From: Rhodobacteraceae bacterium Araon29
GTDB taxonomy: Bacteria; Pseudomonadota; Alphaproteobacteria; Rhodobacterales; Rhodobacteraceae
Assembly: GCA_039640505.1 (NCBI GenBank)
Contig: CP046865.1
Location: forward strand, 2,719,501 to 2,783,500
DNA length: 64,000 nucleotides
Direction: 5' to 3'
Shown here: piece after piece, positions 1 to 10,055 of the stretch
Position numbering within the stretch: position 1 is the stretch's first letter
Layout: each line of letters starts with the position of its first letter
Made by a program: the position numbers and the translations under genes
The notes under the pieces: generated by a model
Databases searched by the model: none
What the model was told of the DNA's origin: nothing
Seen by the model: only the letters and a program-made list of their open reading frames with translations

Positions 1-2314
1 GTTCGAGAGTCATTCCGGTAATGGACAACATATCCGCCTTGGCTTCAAACCCGTTGCGGCTGTCTTCGACCCGCAGCAAATCGGCCAAACGTTCCAACAT
101 ATCAATCCGAATGGCCCGAGCACCAGCGATACGGTAGCCCGACATGGTGTCATAGCCTTTGGGCGCTTTCTCATCCGTTGGAACCGTCACCAAACCAGGG
201 GGCGGCGATTCTGGGAACACATCAAGCTTTTGGTCAAGCGACCACAACAGCAAACGCAAACGCGTCGGAGCAGGTTTCAGCAAGAGCGGCATAAAGATGG
301 TGAATTGACCAAAGCGAATGCCATGTTTGCGCAGGCTTGCGCGCGCGTCCTGATCCAGAGCCTTGACGTCATCCGCAACCAAAGCTCTCGGCAGAAGACC
401 AAAGCCTTCCACCAGACGAAAGGCAAAACCGCGCGCCAAACCGTTCAAAGTCTCATCCCGTTGAAGGTTCAATAGCGGATCAAACAGGCCGGCAATCTTG
501 CGGTCAATAAAATGCTGCAAGCGGCGCTCAACTTTTTCCAAAACCTCCGGACCAGCAGCTTCATCGACAAAAGCGCTGATTTTTGGCTTTAAGGGATCAT
601 CACCAGCCATAAGTTTACCAACGGCCTGTTCACCCCACATCAGGCCACCTTGATCGGTAAAATCCATCTCGGTGTCGGGCGCATTGTAAAAGCGATCTGT
701 TTTAAGATGAAAATGTGGCACTAGAGCCTGCAGCGAAGCGGTTTGAATTGCTTTTGCCTCTTGTCCGCTGGCATCTTTGTCGCGCCGGAACCTAAATCCT
801 TCGAGCCGACCGACGAATTCCCCTTCGACGGTCACCTCACCATTATCATTCACTTCGGCCAAAAGGGCCTCCTTTTGCTTGAGCCGGCGCAACAAAACCG
901 ATGTCCGCCGATCCACAAATCTTTGCGTCAAACGCTCATGCAGAGCATCTGATAATCTGTCTTCTACAGCGCGCGTCGCTCCACGCCAATGATTTTCGTC
1001 ATTCACCCAACCGGAACGCTGCGCAACATAGGTCCATGTACGAATAAATGCCAACCTATTTGATAATGTGTCAATATCGCCGTCGGTCTTATCTATCCGG
1101 TTGATTTGCCGTGCAAACCAATCATCTGGGACAGTTCCTTTTTCTTGCAGGTAAGTAAATATACTGGCCAGAAGGCTGGTATGATCTGCATGGCCAAGGC
1201 CGCGAAAATCCGGCACCCTGCACACATCCCATAGCAACTGCACCGAGTTTGCATCCCGAATAGCATCGCGCAGATCAGGCATCTGGGTCAGTGTTTTCAA
1301 TGCCATCAGGTCATCTGCTTCTCTGGCTTTGAACAAATGCGGGCTATCTGCGGGCTGTTCAAGTGAAGAAATTAAACGCTCTGGGCTGCCAAATTGCAGC
1401 GCTGAATTGCGCCATTGAAGCCGCTTTAAAGGGGCAAACCGATGCTCCATAATGGCGTCTGCCACCATCTCGTCCAATGCGGGCGCCTCACCGGTTACCC
1501 CAAAGCTGCCATCTGCCATGCCGCGTCCCGCCCGACCTGCGATCTGGGCCAATTCATTGGGGGCCAAAGCGCGCATTCGGCGGCCGTCAAATTTACTCAG
1601 GGCAGAAAAGGCAACATGATGCACATCTAGGTTTAGTCCCATGCCAATTGCATCGGTCGCCACCAGATAATCCACTTCTCCGTTTTGATAAAGTTCCACC
1701 TGCGCATTGCGGGTGCGTGGGCTCAGCGCCCCCATGACAACCGCTGCCCCGCCCTTTTGCCGGCGAATCAGTTCCGCAATGGCATAGACGCCCTCAACGG
1801 AAAACCCCACAATGGCGCTGCGCGGCGGCATTCGGCTTATTTTTTTCGATCCCGAATAGCTAAGAGTGCTTAGGCGCTTACGGTGCAAAAATTCTGCCTC
1901 GGGAACCAACGCTGAAATCGGACCCCGCATCGTATCTGACCCTAAAAACAGCGTTTCTTTTGCCCCGCGCATATGCAGCAGGCGGTCGGTAAACACATGA
2001 CCACGCTCCGGATCGGCGCAAAGCTGAATTTCATCAATCGCGACAAAATCTGCCCCCATTCCCTGCGGCATGGCCTCGACCGTGCAGACCCAATATTGCG
2101 CTCGCGCCGGCACCAACCGTTCTTCGCCCGTCACCAAGGCAACCACTGACGGGCCGCGCAGAGCAACAATCTTATCATATACTTCACGCGCTAAAAGCCT
2201 GAGCGGAAGCCCGATGACGCCGCTGCGATAGCCCAGCATTCTTTCTATTGCGTAATGGGTCTTGCCCGTATTCGTTGGCCCCAAGACCGCCACTATCCGC
2301 GCCTGTTGCGCCAT
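1..2314 (-). CDS. SUV3-like ATP-dependent RNA/DNA helicase, C-terminus cut by window edge
   Basis: The frame is open on the minus strand from an ATG at 2314 to position 1, about 771 codons, and the 3' end lies outside the window. Near residues 12-19 there is a Walker A motif (GPTNTGKT). A DEIQ Walker B box follows (AIDEIQLC) and then a motif VI (QIAGRAGRG). The DEIQ box and overall order match the SUV3 superfamily 2 helicases, which unwind RNA and are common in alphaproteobacteria. A long, poorly conserved C-terminal region follows the two RecA-like domains. In relatives this gene is often followed by an S4-domain protein, which would lie off the left edge. The family is clear; the substrate is not known. 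Confidence 0.9.
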   Translation of the reverse strand, partial: MAQQARIVAVLGPTNTGKTHYAIERMLGYRSGVIGLPLRLLAREVYDKIVALRGPSVVALVTGEERLVPARAQYWVCTVEAMPQGMGADFVAIDEIQLCADPERGHVFTDRLLHMRGAKETLFLGSDTMRGPISALVPEAEFLHRKRLSTLSYSGSKKISRMPPRSAIVGFSVEGVYAIAELIRRQKGGAAVVMGALSPRTRNAQVELYQNGEVDYLVATDAIGMGLNLDVHHVAFSALSKFDGRRMRALAPNELAQIAGRAGRGMADGSFGVTGEAPALDEMVADAIMEHRFAPLKRLQWRNSALQFGSPERLISSLEQPADSPHLFKAREADDLMALKTLTQMPDLRDAIRDANSVQLLWDVCRVPDFRGLGHADHTSLLASIFTYLQEKGTVPDDWFARQINRIDKTDGDIDTLSNRLAFIRTWTYVAQRSGWVNDENHWRGATRAVEDRLSDALHERLTQRFVDRRTSVLLRRLKQKEALLAEVNDNGEVTVEGEFVGRLEGFRFRRDKDASGQEAKAIQTASLQALVPHFHLKTDRFYNAPDTEMDFTDQGGLMWGEQAVGKLMAGDDPLKPKISAFVDEAAGPEVLEKVERRLQHFIDRKIAGLFDPLLNLQRDETLNGLARGFAFRLVEGFGLLPRALVADDVKALDQDARASLRKHGIRFGQFTIFMPLLLKPAPTRLRLLLWSLDQKLDVFPESPPPGLVTVPTDEKAPKGYDTMSGYRIAGARAIRIDMLERLADLLRVEDSRNGFEAKADMLSITGMTLE

Positions 2315-2632
2315 GTTTGACCCCAACCTACAAGGTGCTTTGCCTGCGCCAGCTTTGGCGCTCCACTGCGAAATAATCTCTATGCCGTGACGACAGAGAT
2401 GTATAGTCAAAGCTTGCTTGCGAGCATCCCAGAAAACATCAATCTGGCCTATTTCCTTGTTTGTCCGCGTAGGATTACCTTGCGGCACGAGTAATTGACG
2501 CCTCTAGAAAAAGGGATAAAATAACTCAAACCGGATAGAGAAGTTTGAAATTGAGTTTTTGATCACCAATTCTTATGGATAAGCACAAACCCAAGGGGAT
2601 TTTACCCCAAACATAATCAGGAGACTAAAACC
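2315..2632. other. Divergent intergenic region, helicase / SCP2 gene
   Basis: This 318-base gap separates two divergent genes and should hold both promoters. No open frame in it looks like a real gene. A ribosome-binding site (CAGGAG) lies just before the SCP2 start at 2633. A short GGGG-N6-CCCC inverted repeat is present near 2596-2609 and is too small to call a terminator. Confidence 0.5.
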
Positions 2633-2923
2633 ATGAGTAATGTGATTGCGGAAGCTGTTGCCGCTTTGAATACAAAGCTTGACGGCACAACATTTGATGG
2701 ATCAGCCAAATTTTCCATCACTGGAGAAGGCTCAATTATTATCGACACCAACGGGATACGCGCAGGAGATGATGAAACCGACGTGACGCTTAGTGCGGAT
2801 GCAGAAACCTTTCGTGATATTCTATCTGGCGATTTGGATTCAACATCAGCCTTTATGAGCGGGCGCCTGTTGGTTGATGGCGATATGGGAACGGCCATGC
2901 GCCTTGGAACTATACTCGGTTAA
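2633..2923 (+). CDS. SCP2 sterol-carrier-domain protein
   Basis: A 96-residue protein made almost entirely of one SCP2 domain. The pattern of acidic loop (GDDETDVTLSAD), central helix (FRDILSGDLDSTSAFMSGRL) and a C-terminal stretch with G-D-M-G-x-A is typical of small bacterial SCP2 proteins. These bind lipids or acyl chains in a hydrophobic tunnel; their bacterial role is mostly unassigned. Its TAA stop overlaps the ATG of the following hydrolase by one base (TAATG), so the two are probably co-translated. That pairing suggests a lipid-related job, which is inference. Confidence 0.85.
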   Translation: MSNVIAEAVAALNTKLDGTTFDGSAKFSITGEGSIIIDTNGIRAGDDETDVTLSADAETFRDILSGDLDSTSAFMSGRLLVDGDMGTAMRLGTILG

Positions 2924-3881
2924 TGACAGCAACTGCTGCGCCATTGTTCAATGACGTTGCTGATGGACCACCTGAGGCATACGGATATTGGCTGACCACA
3001 GAAGACAATCTGCGCATCAGGGTGGGGCACTGGCCCGCGAAGGCAGGGCGCGGAACCATTTTTTTGTGCCCTGGCCGCACGGAATATATTGAAAAATATG
3101 GCAAGGCAGCCCGCAAATTGGTACAAAATGGCTATGGCGTTCTTGCCATTGACTGGCGTGGCCAAGGCCTGTCTGAGAGGTTGCACAAAGACACGCTGCT
3201 TGGTCATGTGAGCGAATTTGCTGAATATCAAGTTGACCTTGAAACAGTGATGCGCTGGGCCGCACAGGGCAATGCTCCAAAACCTTGGTATATTCTTGGT
3301 CATTCCATGGGGGCTGCATTGGTCTGCGGGCCCTGTACAAAAACAATCGCTTTCTTGCAGCGGCCTTTACCGGTCCAATGTGGGGCATTAATGTTGTTAC
3401 TCTCAACCAAACTGCGGCGCGGTTGATGGCTAAAACTGGTACTTTAATGGGTCTTGGAACAGCCTATACTCCAAGTACAAAAGCGGAAAGCTATTGCGCA
3501 ACAGCAGATTTCAAAGGCAACACCCTTACCAACGACCGAGATATGTGGGAGTATATGCGCCTGCATATGAGCAAGCACCCTGAATTGCAGCTCGGCGGGC
3601 CCAGCCTGCGGTGGTTCCACCGCGCGTTGCACGAAACCTGGCAGCTTTCGCATATTCCCAGCCCCCCACAGCCCTGCCTTTGCTTTCTTGGCAGCGACGA
3701 ACAGGTTGTAGATGTGCAGCGGATCAAGGACCGCATGGCAGCTTGGACCAATGGTTCATTGATTATAATAACTCCGGGCGAGCATGAAGTTTTGATGGAA
3801 GCGCCACAGGTGCACAATGCCATTTTGGATCAAATCAGTGCACATTTTGATGCCCACAGAAATCAGAATAGCACATCCTAG
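2923..3881 (+). pseudogene. Alpha/beta hydrolase (lysophospholipase-like), frameshifted
   Basis: Two overlapping frames together make one hydrolase of the monoglyceride lipase/lysophospholipase type. The first (2923-3426) covers the N-terminal half with the strand FLCPGRTEYIEKYG, the segment DWRGQGLSERL and the nucleophile elbow GHSMG. It then runs into unrelated sequence. The second frame (to 3881) supplies the expected continuation, starting with GGCIGLRALY and ending with the Asp (FLGSDEQVVD) and His (GEHEV) regions. Restoring one G in the run at 3309-3313 would join them as GHSMGGCIGLRAL. This is either a real inactivating deletion or a base-calling error. Intact, it would be about 319 residues. 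Confidence 0.8.
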
Positions 3882-4088
3882 CATGATGGGTAATGCGCTT
3901 CTAAAACCAACTAATCTCCCTTTCGCAGCTTCGCCAATCCATGGGTACGTCCGCTCTACAATCTCGGATAGCCAACTCCTTTTTCTTTGCAAAAATACTC
4001 AAATATGATCAGTCAAAGCACTCTTTTCGTGACTTGTAAAACTGTCTGCCGCGCCATATCTGAAAGCCAAGCAACTGAAGGTTAGAAT

Positions 4089-5918
4089 ATGTTCCAACTC
4101 AATTTTTCCGCCGCCGACACCATAACCGACCCATCCAACACGGATTTGGGCGTTTTGCCTGAGTGGGATCTCAGCGATCTTTACACAGGCCCCGACGCCC
4201 CAGCGCTGAAAAGCGATCTGGCCTGGCTGGAAAAGGAATGCCAAAGTTTTGCCGCAGAGTACGAAGGCAAGCTTGCCGCGCTCAGCGCCAATGCACTGCT
4301 GACCTGCGTGCAGCGGCAGGAAAAAATTAACGCGGTTAGCGGCCGTATCATGTCCTATGCGGGCCTGCGCTACTATCAGCTCACCACGGACGGCGAGCGC
4401 ACCAAATTCATGAGTGATCTTCAGGAAAAAATCACCGATTTCAGCACCCCTTTGGTTTTCTTCACCCTTGAGCTGAACCGGCTTGAAGATAAACACTTGG
4501 ACAGCTTACTTGAACAAAACACGGATTTGGCACGGTATCGCCGTGTGTTTGATCGGATCCGCGCTATGAAACCCTATCAGCTCAGCGATGAGCTGGAAAA
4601 GTTTTTACATGATCTTGGCGCTGTGGGCGATGCATGGGAAAAGCTTTTTGATGAAACCACTGCCGGGCTAGAGTTCACCATAGATGGCACAAGCTACAAT
4701 ATAGAAGGCGCGCTGAATTTTCTCACCGACCATGAGCGCTCAAAACGCGAAGCTGCAGCACGTGAATTGGCGTCGGTGTTTCAAGCCAATTTGAAAGTCT
4801 ACAGCCGATTGCATAATACGTTGGCCAAAGAAAAAGACATTATTGACCGTTGGCGTGCTATGCCAAGTCCGCAAACCGGGCGGCACCTGTCCAATGATGT
4901 GGAACCCGAAGTGGTCGAGGCGCTGCGCAATGCGGTTGTGGCAGCCTATCCAAAACTCAGCCACCGCTATTATGAGCTCAAGCGCAAATGGCTGGGGCTG
5001 GATAAGTTACAGGTTTGGGATCGCAACGCGCCGCTGCCGATGGAAAGCAACCGTATTGTCGGCTGGGAAGAAGCCCGCACCACGGTGATGGACGCCTACA
5101 CCGGCTTTGATCCGCGTATGGCCGATCTGGCCGAGCCGTTTTTCACCCAAGGCTGGATTGATGCGCCGGTAAAACCCGGCAAAGCGCCGGGCGCCTTTGC
5201 CCATCCCACCGTCACTGATGTGCATCCCTATGTGATGCTGAATTATCTTGGCAAACCGCGTGATGTCATGACGCTCGCCCATGAGCTTGGTCATGGGGTG
5301 CACCAAAGACTGGCGGCAGGCCAGGGCGAAATGCTGTCCTCAACCCCGCTCACCTTGGCCGAAACCGCCAGTGTGTTTGGCGAAATGCTGACCTTTCGCA
5401 AGCTTTTGGACAATGCCAAAGACCAAAACGAACGCAAAGTTCTGCTCGCTGGAAAAGTTGAAGATATGATCAACACCGTAGTGCGCCAGATTGCGTTTTA
5501 CGATTTTGAATGCAAATTGCACGACGCGCGCAAATTGGGCGAGCTAACCCCGGAGGATATCAATGCCCTATGGATGAGCGTGCAGGGGGAAAGCCTTGGG
5601 CCGGTATTTGAATTCATGCCCGGCTATGAAACTTTTTGGGCCTATATTCCGCATTTCGTGCATTCACCGTTTTATGTCTACGCCTATGCCTTTGGCGATG
5701 GCTTGGTCAATGCGCTCTATGCGGTCTATCAAGACAGCCCGGAAGGGTTTCAGGACAAGTATTTTGAAATGCTCAAAGCCGGCGGCTCGCAGCATCACAA
5801 AGACCTGCTTGCTCCCTTCGGGCTAGATGCCGGTGATCCAAAATTCTGGGATAAGGGGCTTTCGATGATCTCAGCGATGATTGATGAGTTGGAAGCAATG
5901 GAAGACAGCGGCAGCTAA
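4089..5918 (+). CDS. pepF: M3 family oligoendopeptidase F
   Basis: A 609-residue zinc metallopeptidase of the M3/thimet family, which cleaves short peptides in the cytoplasm. The zinc site HELGH is at residues 398-402 (AHELGHGVHQ). The third-ligand region TLAETASVFGE lies about 28 residues later, as in the family. The C-terminal FxYPFYVYAYAF-like segment also fits pepF/M3 clan proteins. No signal peptide is visible. It stands alone, with about 200 bases upstream and a convergent ferredoxin gene 18 bases downstream. Confidence 0.93.
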   Translation: MFQLNFSAADTITDPSNTDLGVLPEWDLSDLYTGPDAPALKSDLAWLEKECQSFAAEYEGKLAALSANALLTCVQRQEKINAVSGRIMSYAGLRYYQLTTDGERTKFMSDLQEKITDFSTPLVFFTLELNRLEDKHLDSLLEQNTDLARYRRVFDRIRAMKPYQLSDELEKFLHDLGAVGDAWEKLFDETTAGLEFTIDGTSYNIEGALNFLTDHERSKREAAARELASVFQANLKVYSRLHNTLAKEKDIIDRWRAMPSPQTGRHLSNDVEPEVVEALRNAVVAAYPKLSHRYYELKRKWLGLDKLQVWDRNAPLPMESNRIVGWEEARTTVMDAYTGFDPRMADLAEPFFTQGWIDAPVKPGKAPGAFAHPTVTDVHPYVMLNYLGKPRDVMTLAHELGHGVHQRLAAGQGEMLSSTPLTLAETASVFGEMLTFRKLLDNAKDQNERKVLLAGKVEDMINTVVRQIAFYDFECKLHDARKLGELTPEDINALWMSVQGESLGPVFEFMPGYETFWAYIPHFVHSPFYVYAYAFGDGLVNALYAVYQDSPEGFQDKYFEMLKAGGSQHHKDLLAPFGLDAGDPKFWDKGLSMISAMIDELEAMEDSGS

Positions 5919-5935
5919 GTAGATTTAGTCACTGC

Positions 5936-6274
<339 letters not shown>

Positions 6275-6384
6275 TCAAAACTGTTTTTAACTTTATTATC
6301 TTCTGTATTTAGGATACGCCAGCTTTTTCGCGACCCACAAAATATCTCCTTGCGACAAAATTATTTTGTTCTATTTTTGTTCTT

Positions 6385-6762
6385 ATGCGTAAGATTTCTT
6401 ATTCCCATTGGCCAAAACCACCGTCAGCCTGCTGCGCCAACCAACTGTGCCAGATACCAGCCCATGAACAGGTGTGTGTTGCTGGGTTGGTTATTCTGCG
6501 CCAACGGCCGGGTACCGCCAAAGGGGTCATTTTTATCACGCTCGAGGATGAAACTGAAACCGTTAACATTGTGGTTTGGCGTAAGATTTTTGAACGCTAT
6601 CGGCGGGCCGTGATATCTGCTCGGCTGATGCGCGTGACCGGCCGATTACAGCGGGCGGATGGTGTCACACATGTGATTGCAGAAAAGATCGAAGATATAT
6701 CACCCCTGCTTGATCACTTGGTGACACCAGTTGAAAAAACGATAGGCAAAAGCGCAACTTAA
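6385..6762 (+). pseudogene. dnaE2: Remnant of error-prone DNA polymerase DnaE2 (C-terminal OB fold)
   Basis: The frame encodes 125 residues. From about residue 26 they match only the last part of DnaE2/ImuC: VAGLVILRQRPGTAKGVIF, then ITLEDET, NIVVWRKIFERYRR and the segment ending HVIAEKIEDISP. In the full polymerase this OB-fold region follows roughly 900 residues of PHP, palm, fingers and HhH domains, none of which are here. The first 25 residues lack a good DnaE2 match and there is no convincing ribosome-binding site. I read it as the tail left after deletion of the gene. A small expressed OB-fold protein is the alternative. Confidence 0.75.
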
Positions 6763-6797
6763 ACATAACCTTGGTATATTGATTTAAGGATTATAAA

Positions 6798-7313
6798 ATG
6801 CACCGCCTTGTTGCCCCACTTTTATTAACGCTTAGCCCTATCTTATTTTCAGCTTGCGCGCTAAGCACCCAAACCCTTGGGATAAATGTCAATGAGCCAG
6901 AGCCGGAGCAAGAAGCCTGTCGGGCCAAAATTTCCCAACCTGCAATCTATGAAACAGTGACGGAAAAAAAGCTCATTGCGCCCGCAAAATTTAGCCCATC
7001 AGGCCGTCAGATCGCGCCGCCCACCTATCAACACCAAACCATTCACCGTATTATACGCGAGCGATCTATCGAGTGGTTTGATACGCCCTGCGAAGATGAA
7101 ATGAACGCAGACCTGATCGTCAGTTTGCAACGGGCCTTGAAGGCTCGTGGTTATTTTAACGGAAAACTGACAGCAATAATGGATCACGACACCAAAGGCG
7201 CGCTGCGCCGTTATCAGGCAGAAAATGGATTGGACAGTGCTATTTTATCCCGCCAAACTGCATATGAGCTTGGCCTTTTTCCAGTGCCCAGAGACATGCT
7301 CGAGAAGAGCTGA
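6798..7313 (+). CDS. Putative lipoprotein with peptidoglycan-binding domain
   Basis: A 171-residue exported protein. The N-terminus is a lipoprotein-like signal ending in LFSAC, an imperfect lipobox because Phe is at -3. Residues about 105-160 form a PG_binding_1-type three-helix repeat (LQRALKARGYFNGKLT, then TKGALRRYQAENGLD). Such domains anchor proteins to murein; no catalytic domain is attached. It probably sits in the outer membrane facing the cell wall. The stop codon lies inside the left arm of a hairpin. Confidence 0.75.
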   Translation: MHRLVAPLLLTLSPILFSACALSTQTLGINVNEPEPEQEACRAKISQPAIYETVTEKKLIAPAKFSPSGRQIAPPTYQHQTIHRIIRERSIEWFDTPCEDEMNADLIVSLQRALKARGYFNGKLTAIMDHDTKGALRRYQAENGLDSAILSRQTAYELGLFPVPRDMLEKS

Positions 7314-7339
7314 AAGCCCACCAAAATAGCGGGCTTTCA
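7311..7339 (+). terminator. Stem-loop between convergent genes
   Basis: TGAAAGCCC at 7311-7319 pairs perfectly with GGGCTTTCA at 7331-7339 across an 11-base loop. The TGA stop of the lipoprotein gene is part of the stem. The run after it is only moderately T-rich (ATAAAGTATTATT). It lies between convergent genes and may serve both strands. Confidence 0.6.
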
Positions 7340-7355
7340 TAAAGTATTATTGAAT

Positions 7356-8852
7356 TTACTCGAGGTTTAGTACCACAAAGCGCGGTTGCCCTTCGCGCCG
7401 CGCCAGCACCAAAATTGACTGGCGTCCTGCCTCTTTGGTACTGGCCAATTGTTCGGCAAACTCTTCAACGCTTGTCACACTTTTTTGCCCTGCATCAGTG
7501 ATAATATCCCCAACCCTCAGACCTTTTTGATAGGCGTCAGAGGATTCATCAATACTGTTCACAAAAAGCCCCACAGCGCTTTCATCAAGACTCTTTTCTT
7601 CGCGCAGTTTCGGATCGATATTCACCAGCCCAATGCCGAGGAATGTGCTTATCACCTCAGGCTCTTCTGGGGGCTGATTTCCAAGACCACCACTGCGCGC
7701 CAACTCATCCAGAGAGGGGCGCTGACCAATGGTCACTTGAAGAGTTTTACGTTTACCATCGCGCAGCACCACAACATTTACGGCTTTGCCCACCGGCGCT
7801 TCGCCAACCTCGCGGACCAGTTCGCCCGAATCTGCGACCTTGACACCATCAAACATCACAATCACATCTGTGGCCTGCAACCCGCCCTCATCCGCCGGTC
7901 CATCCTTGGCCACTTCTTGCACGATTGCGCCGCTTGGATCGTCAAGTCCCAAGGCCTCAGCGATGTCTTCAGTCACATTTCCAATGGTAACACCTAACCA
8001 ACCGCGCCGCACTTCGCCAAACTCGCGCAACTGCTCCACCACTGGGGCAACCACATTTGAAGACATAGAAAATCCGATCCCGATAGAGCCACCGTTGGGG
8101 GATAAAATCGCTGTATTCACTCCAATAACTTCGCCGTCCATATTGAAAAGCGGGCCGCCCGAGTTGCCACGATTTATCGCCGCATCGGTTTGTATGTAGT
8201 CATCGTAATAGCCGGAAAGTTCACGGTTGCGGGCTGAGATAATCCCTGCAGAAACAGAAAAACCCTGCCCTAACGGATTGCCGATTGCCATGACCCAATC
8301 ACCCACACGGGCAAAATCACTATCGCCAAAGCTTACATAGCCTAGCGCCACATCGGTGTCGACTTTGAGCAGCGCGATGTCGATATTCTTATCTACTCCG
8401 ATAATTTTTGCAGCCCGCTCGATGCCGTCGGAAAACTCAACCATAATTTCATCAGCGCCTTCGATCACATGATGATTGGTGACCATAAAGCCATCTTCAG
8501 AGATGATGAAACCAGAGCCCAGTGCAGAAGCTCTGCGGGGCGGGGCGCCTTTGGGATTGCGCTCTTGAAAATCGCGAAACAAATCTTCAAACGGGCTGCC
8601 TTCGGGCACAATGCCGCGCGGTGTAATGTTTGTCTCAATCTTAGTGGTGGTGGTAATATTTACCACAGCCGGGCTTGTAACTTCAACCAAATCAGCAAAG
8701 CTTTCCGGAGCGCCACGGGCAAACCCGGGCAATTGTTGCACAAGTAAAAATAGTAATATCAAGGCCCCGAAAGACACGCTTCGGATCAAAATTAAAGCCC
8801 TTAAATTACTATCTTGGGCGTGCACTCTCGATGTCTGAGGCGTCATAAACAT
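7356..8852 (-). CDS. degP: Periplasmic serine protease/chaperone of the DegP/HtrA (Do) family
   Basis: Trypsin-like protease with two PDZ domains that removes or refolds damaged envelope proteins. Using the ATG at 8852 it has 498 residues: a long N-terminal signal anchor, then the catalytic triad at about His128 (VTNHHVIEG), Asp158 (NIDIALLKV) and Ser231 (GNSGGPLF), then two PDZ domains. I prefer 8852 because AGGAG lies eight bases upstream. An ATG at 8909 gives 19 more residues but has no clear ribosome-binding site. It follows hflK-hflC-DUF2065 on the same strand, the usual alphaproteobacterial order, tying it to membrane-protein quality control. Confidence 0.92.
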   Translation of the reverse strand: MFMTPQTSRVHAQDSNLRALILIRSVSFGALILLFLLVQQLPGFARGAPESFADLVEVTSPAVVNITTTTKIETNITPRGIVPEGSPFEDLFRDFQERNPKGAPPRRASALGSGFIISEDGFMVTNHHVIEGADEIMVEFSDGIERAAKIIGVDKNIDIALLKVDTDVALGYVSFGDSDFARVGDWVMAIGNPLGQGFSVSAGIISARNRELSGYYDDYIQTDAAINRGNSGGPLFNMDGEVIGVNTAILSPNGGSIGIGFSMSSNVVAPVVEQLREFGEVRRGWLGVTIGNVTEDIAEALGLDDPSGAIVQEVAKDGPADEGGLQATDVIVMFDGVKVADSGELVREVGEAPVGKAVNVVVLRDGKRKTLQVTIGQRPSLDELARSGGLGNQPPEEPEVISTFLGIGLVNIDPKLREEKSLDESAVGLFVNSIDESSDAYQKGLRVGDIITDAGQKSVTSVEEFAEQLASTKEAGRQSILVLARREGQPRFVVLNLE

Positions 8853-8988
8853 GTTCACAGCTCCTGTCATTGCAAATGGCACAAATGGCCAGACGGTTGT
8901 TTCATTCATATAGGTTCACGATCTATATCCGGCAATAGCTATAAACGACCCCCAAGAATTTGTGATCGCGCGTGAGATTAAAGTGCGA

Positions 8989-9183
8989 TTAGAAGAGCGC
9001 CCTTACAGCCCATAATAGCATTGCACCTGCCAAAGCTGTGCTTAAACCGAATATCCGGCGCGCCTGATAAGGCATTGATTTCAGTTGTTCTAACAACTGA
9101 TCGATGACATGAGGGGCCAGTCCGTAAACCAGCCCCTCGATAAGTAGAACAAGGCCTAAACCCCAAAGCAGAGCTTCGATCAT
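8989..9183 (-). CDS. DUF2065 (YjeT-like) small membrane protein
   Basis: A 64-residue protein with two hydrophobic segments (LLWGLGLVLLIEGLVYGLAP and GLSTALAGAMLLWAVRAL), matching DUF2065. Function unknown. Its ATG overlaps the TGA of hflC by four bases (ATGA), so it is translationally coupled to hflKC. In proteobacteria it is nearly always next to hflC. Confidence 0.88.
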   Translation of the reverse strand: MIEALLWGLGLVLLIEGLVYGLAPHVIDQLLEQLKSMPYQARRIFGLSTALAGAMLLWAVRALF

Positions 9184-10055
9184 TTACCGCCCATATCGGA
9201 CTTCAGATAGTTGAAAAACTCTGAATCCGGCGACATGACCATACTTGTGTTTTGACCGCGCAGGGAAGTGCGATAAGCTGATAGCGAGCGGTAGAATTCA
9301 AAGAACTCAGGATCAGCCCCATAGGCTTCGGCAAAGATATTGTTGCGTTCGGCATCGGCCTGACCACGCGTAATTTCTGCTTCGCGCTTGGCTTCAGAAA
9401 CAATCTCAACCTGTGTTCTGTCCGCTGTTGCCCGTACCCTCTGCGCCGCCTCATTACCACGCGCAATCTCATCCGCCGCTTCGCGTTCACGTTCAGCGCG
9501 CATCCGCGCAAACGTTGCATCTAAGTTTGCGTTTGGGAGGTCTGTCCGCTTCAAGCGCACATCGACAACCTCAAGCCCGACCGCACGGGCTTTTTCGATC
9601 GCCCCATTGCGGATACGCAGCATCAAAGCCGCCCGATCCGAACTTAGAATATCGTTTGAGCTCACCTTACCAAGCACTGCGCGAAGTTCATCTTTCAAAA
9701 TACCATCTAAAAGGAGTTCGCCCACTTGAATACCACCTGTACCCACAGCTTCGCGAAATTTAACAATATCGGAAATCCGATAGCGGGCAAAGGCATCGAC
9801 CACCAAACGTCTTTCATCCGAAGGAGTAACCTCAAGCGGGTCAACATCACGGCTAAGGATTCGATCATCGTAAAAAACAACTTCCTGAATAAACGGAATT
9901 TTAAATGCCAACCCGGGGTCTTCTTTGGTCCAAACCACTCGGCCAAATTGAAGCACAAGCGCTTTGTTACGTTCGTCTACAATAAATATTGCTGACATGA
10001 GACCGATGATCAAGATCACCAGAGCGGGAATGAGAAAACCTATTCTACGCATCAC
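9180..10055 (-). CDS. hflC: HflC, SPFH-domain modulator of FtsH protease
   Basis: A 291-residue membrane protein with one N-terminal transmembrane segment, an SPFH/band 7 domain and a long charged coiled coil (RMRAEREREAADEIARGNEA). With HflK it forms a large periplasmic cage around FtsH and restrains its proteolysis. Translation can begin at GTG 10055, which overlaps the hflK stop, or ATG 10052; AGGAG upstream fits either. The C-terminus ends in YLKSDMGGK. Confidence 0.94.
   Translation of the reverse strand: MMRRIGFLIPALVILIIGLMSAIFIVDERNKALVLQFGRVVWTKEDPGLAFKIPFIQEVVFYDDRILSRDVDPLEVTPSDERRLVVDAFARYRISDIVKFREAVGTGGIQVGELLLDGILKDELRAVLGKVSSNDILSSDRAALMLRIRNGAIEKARAVGLEVVDVRLKRTDLPNANLDATFARMRAEREREAADEIARGNEAAQRVRATADRTQVEIVSEAKREAEITRGQADAERNNIFAEAYGADPEFFEFYRSLSAYRTSLRGQNTSMVMSPDSEFFNYLKSDMGGK

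Noticed and set aside
9388-9763. Long plus-strand open frames opposite hflC
   Set aside because: Antisense shadows of a well-supported gene with no family resemblance.
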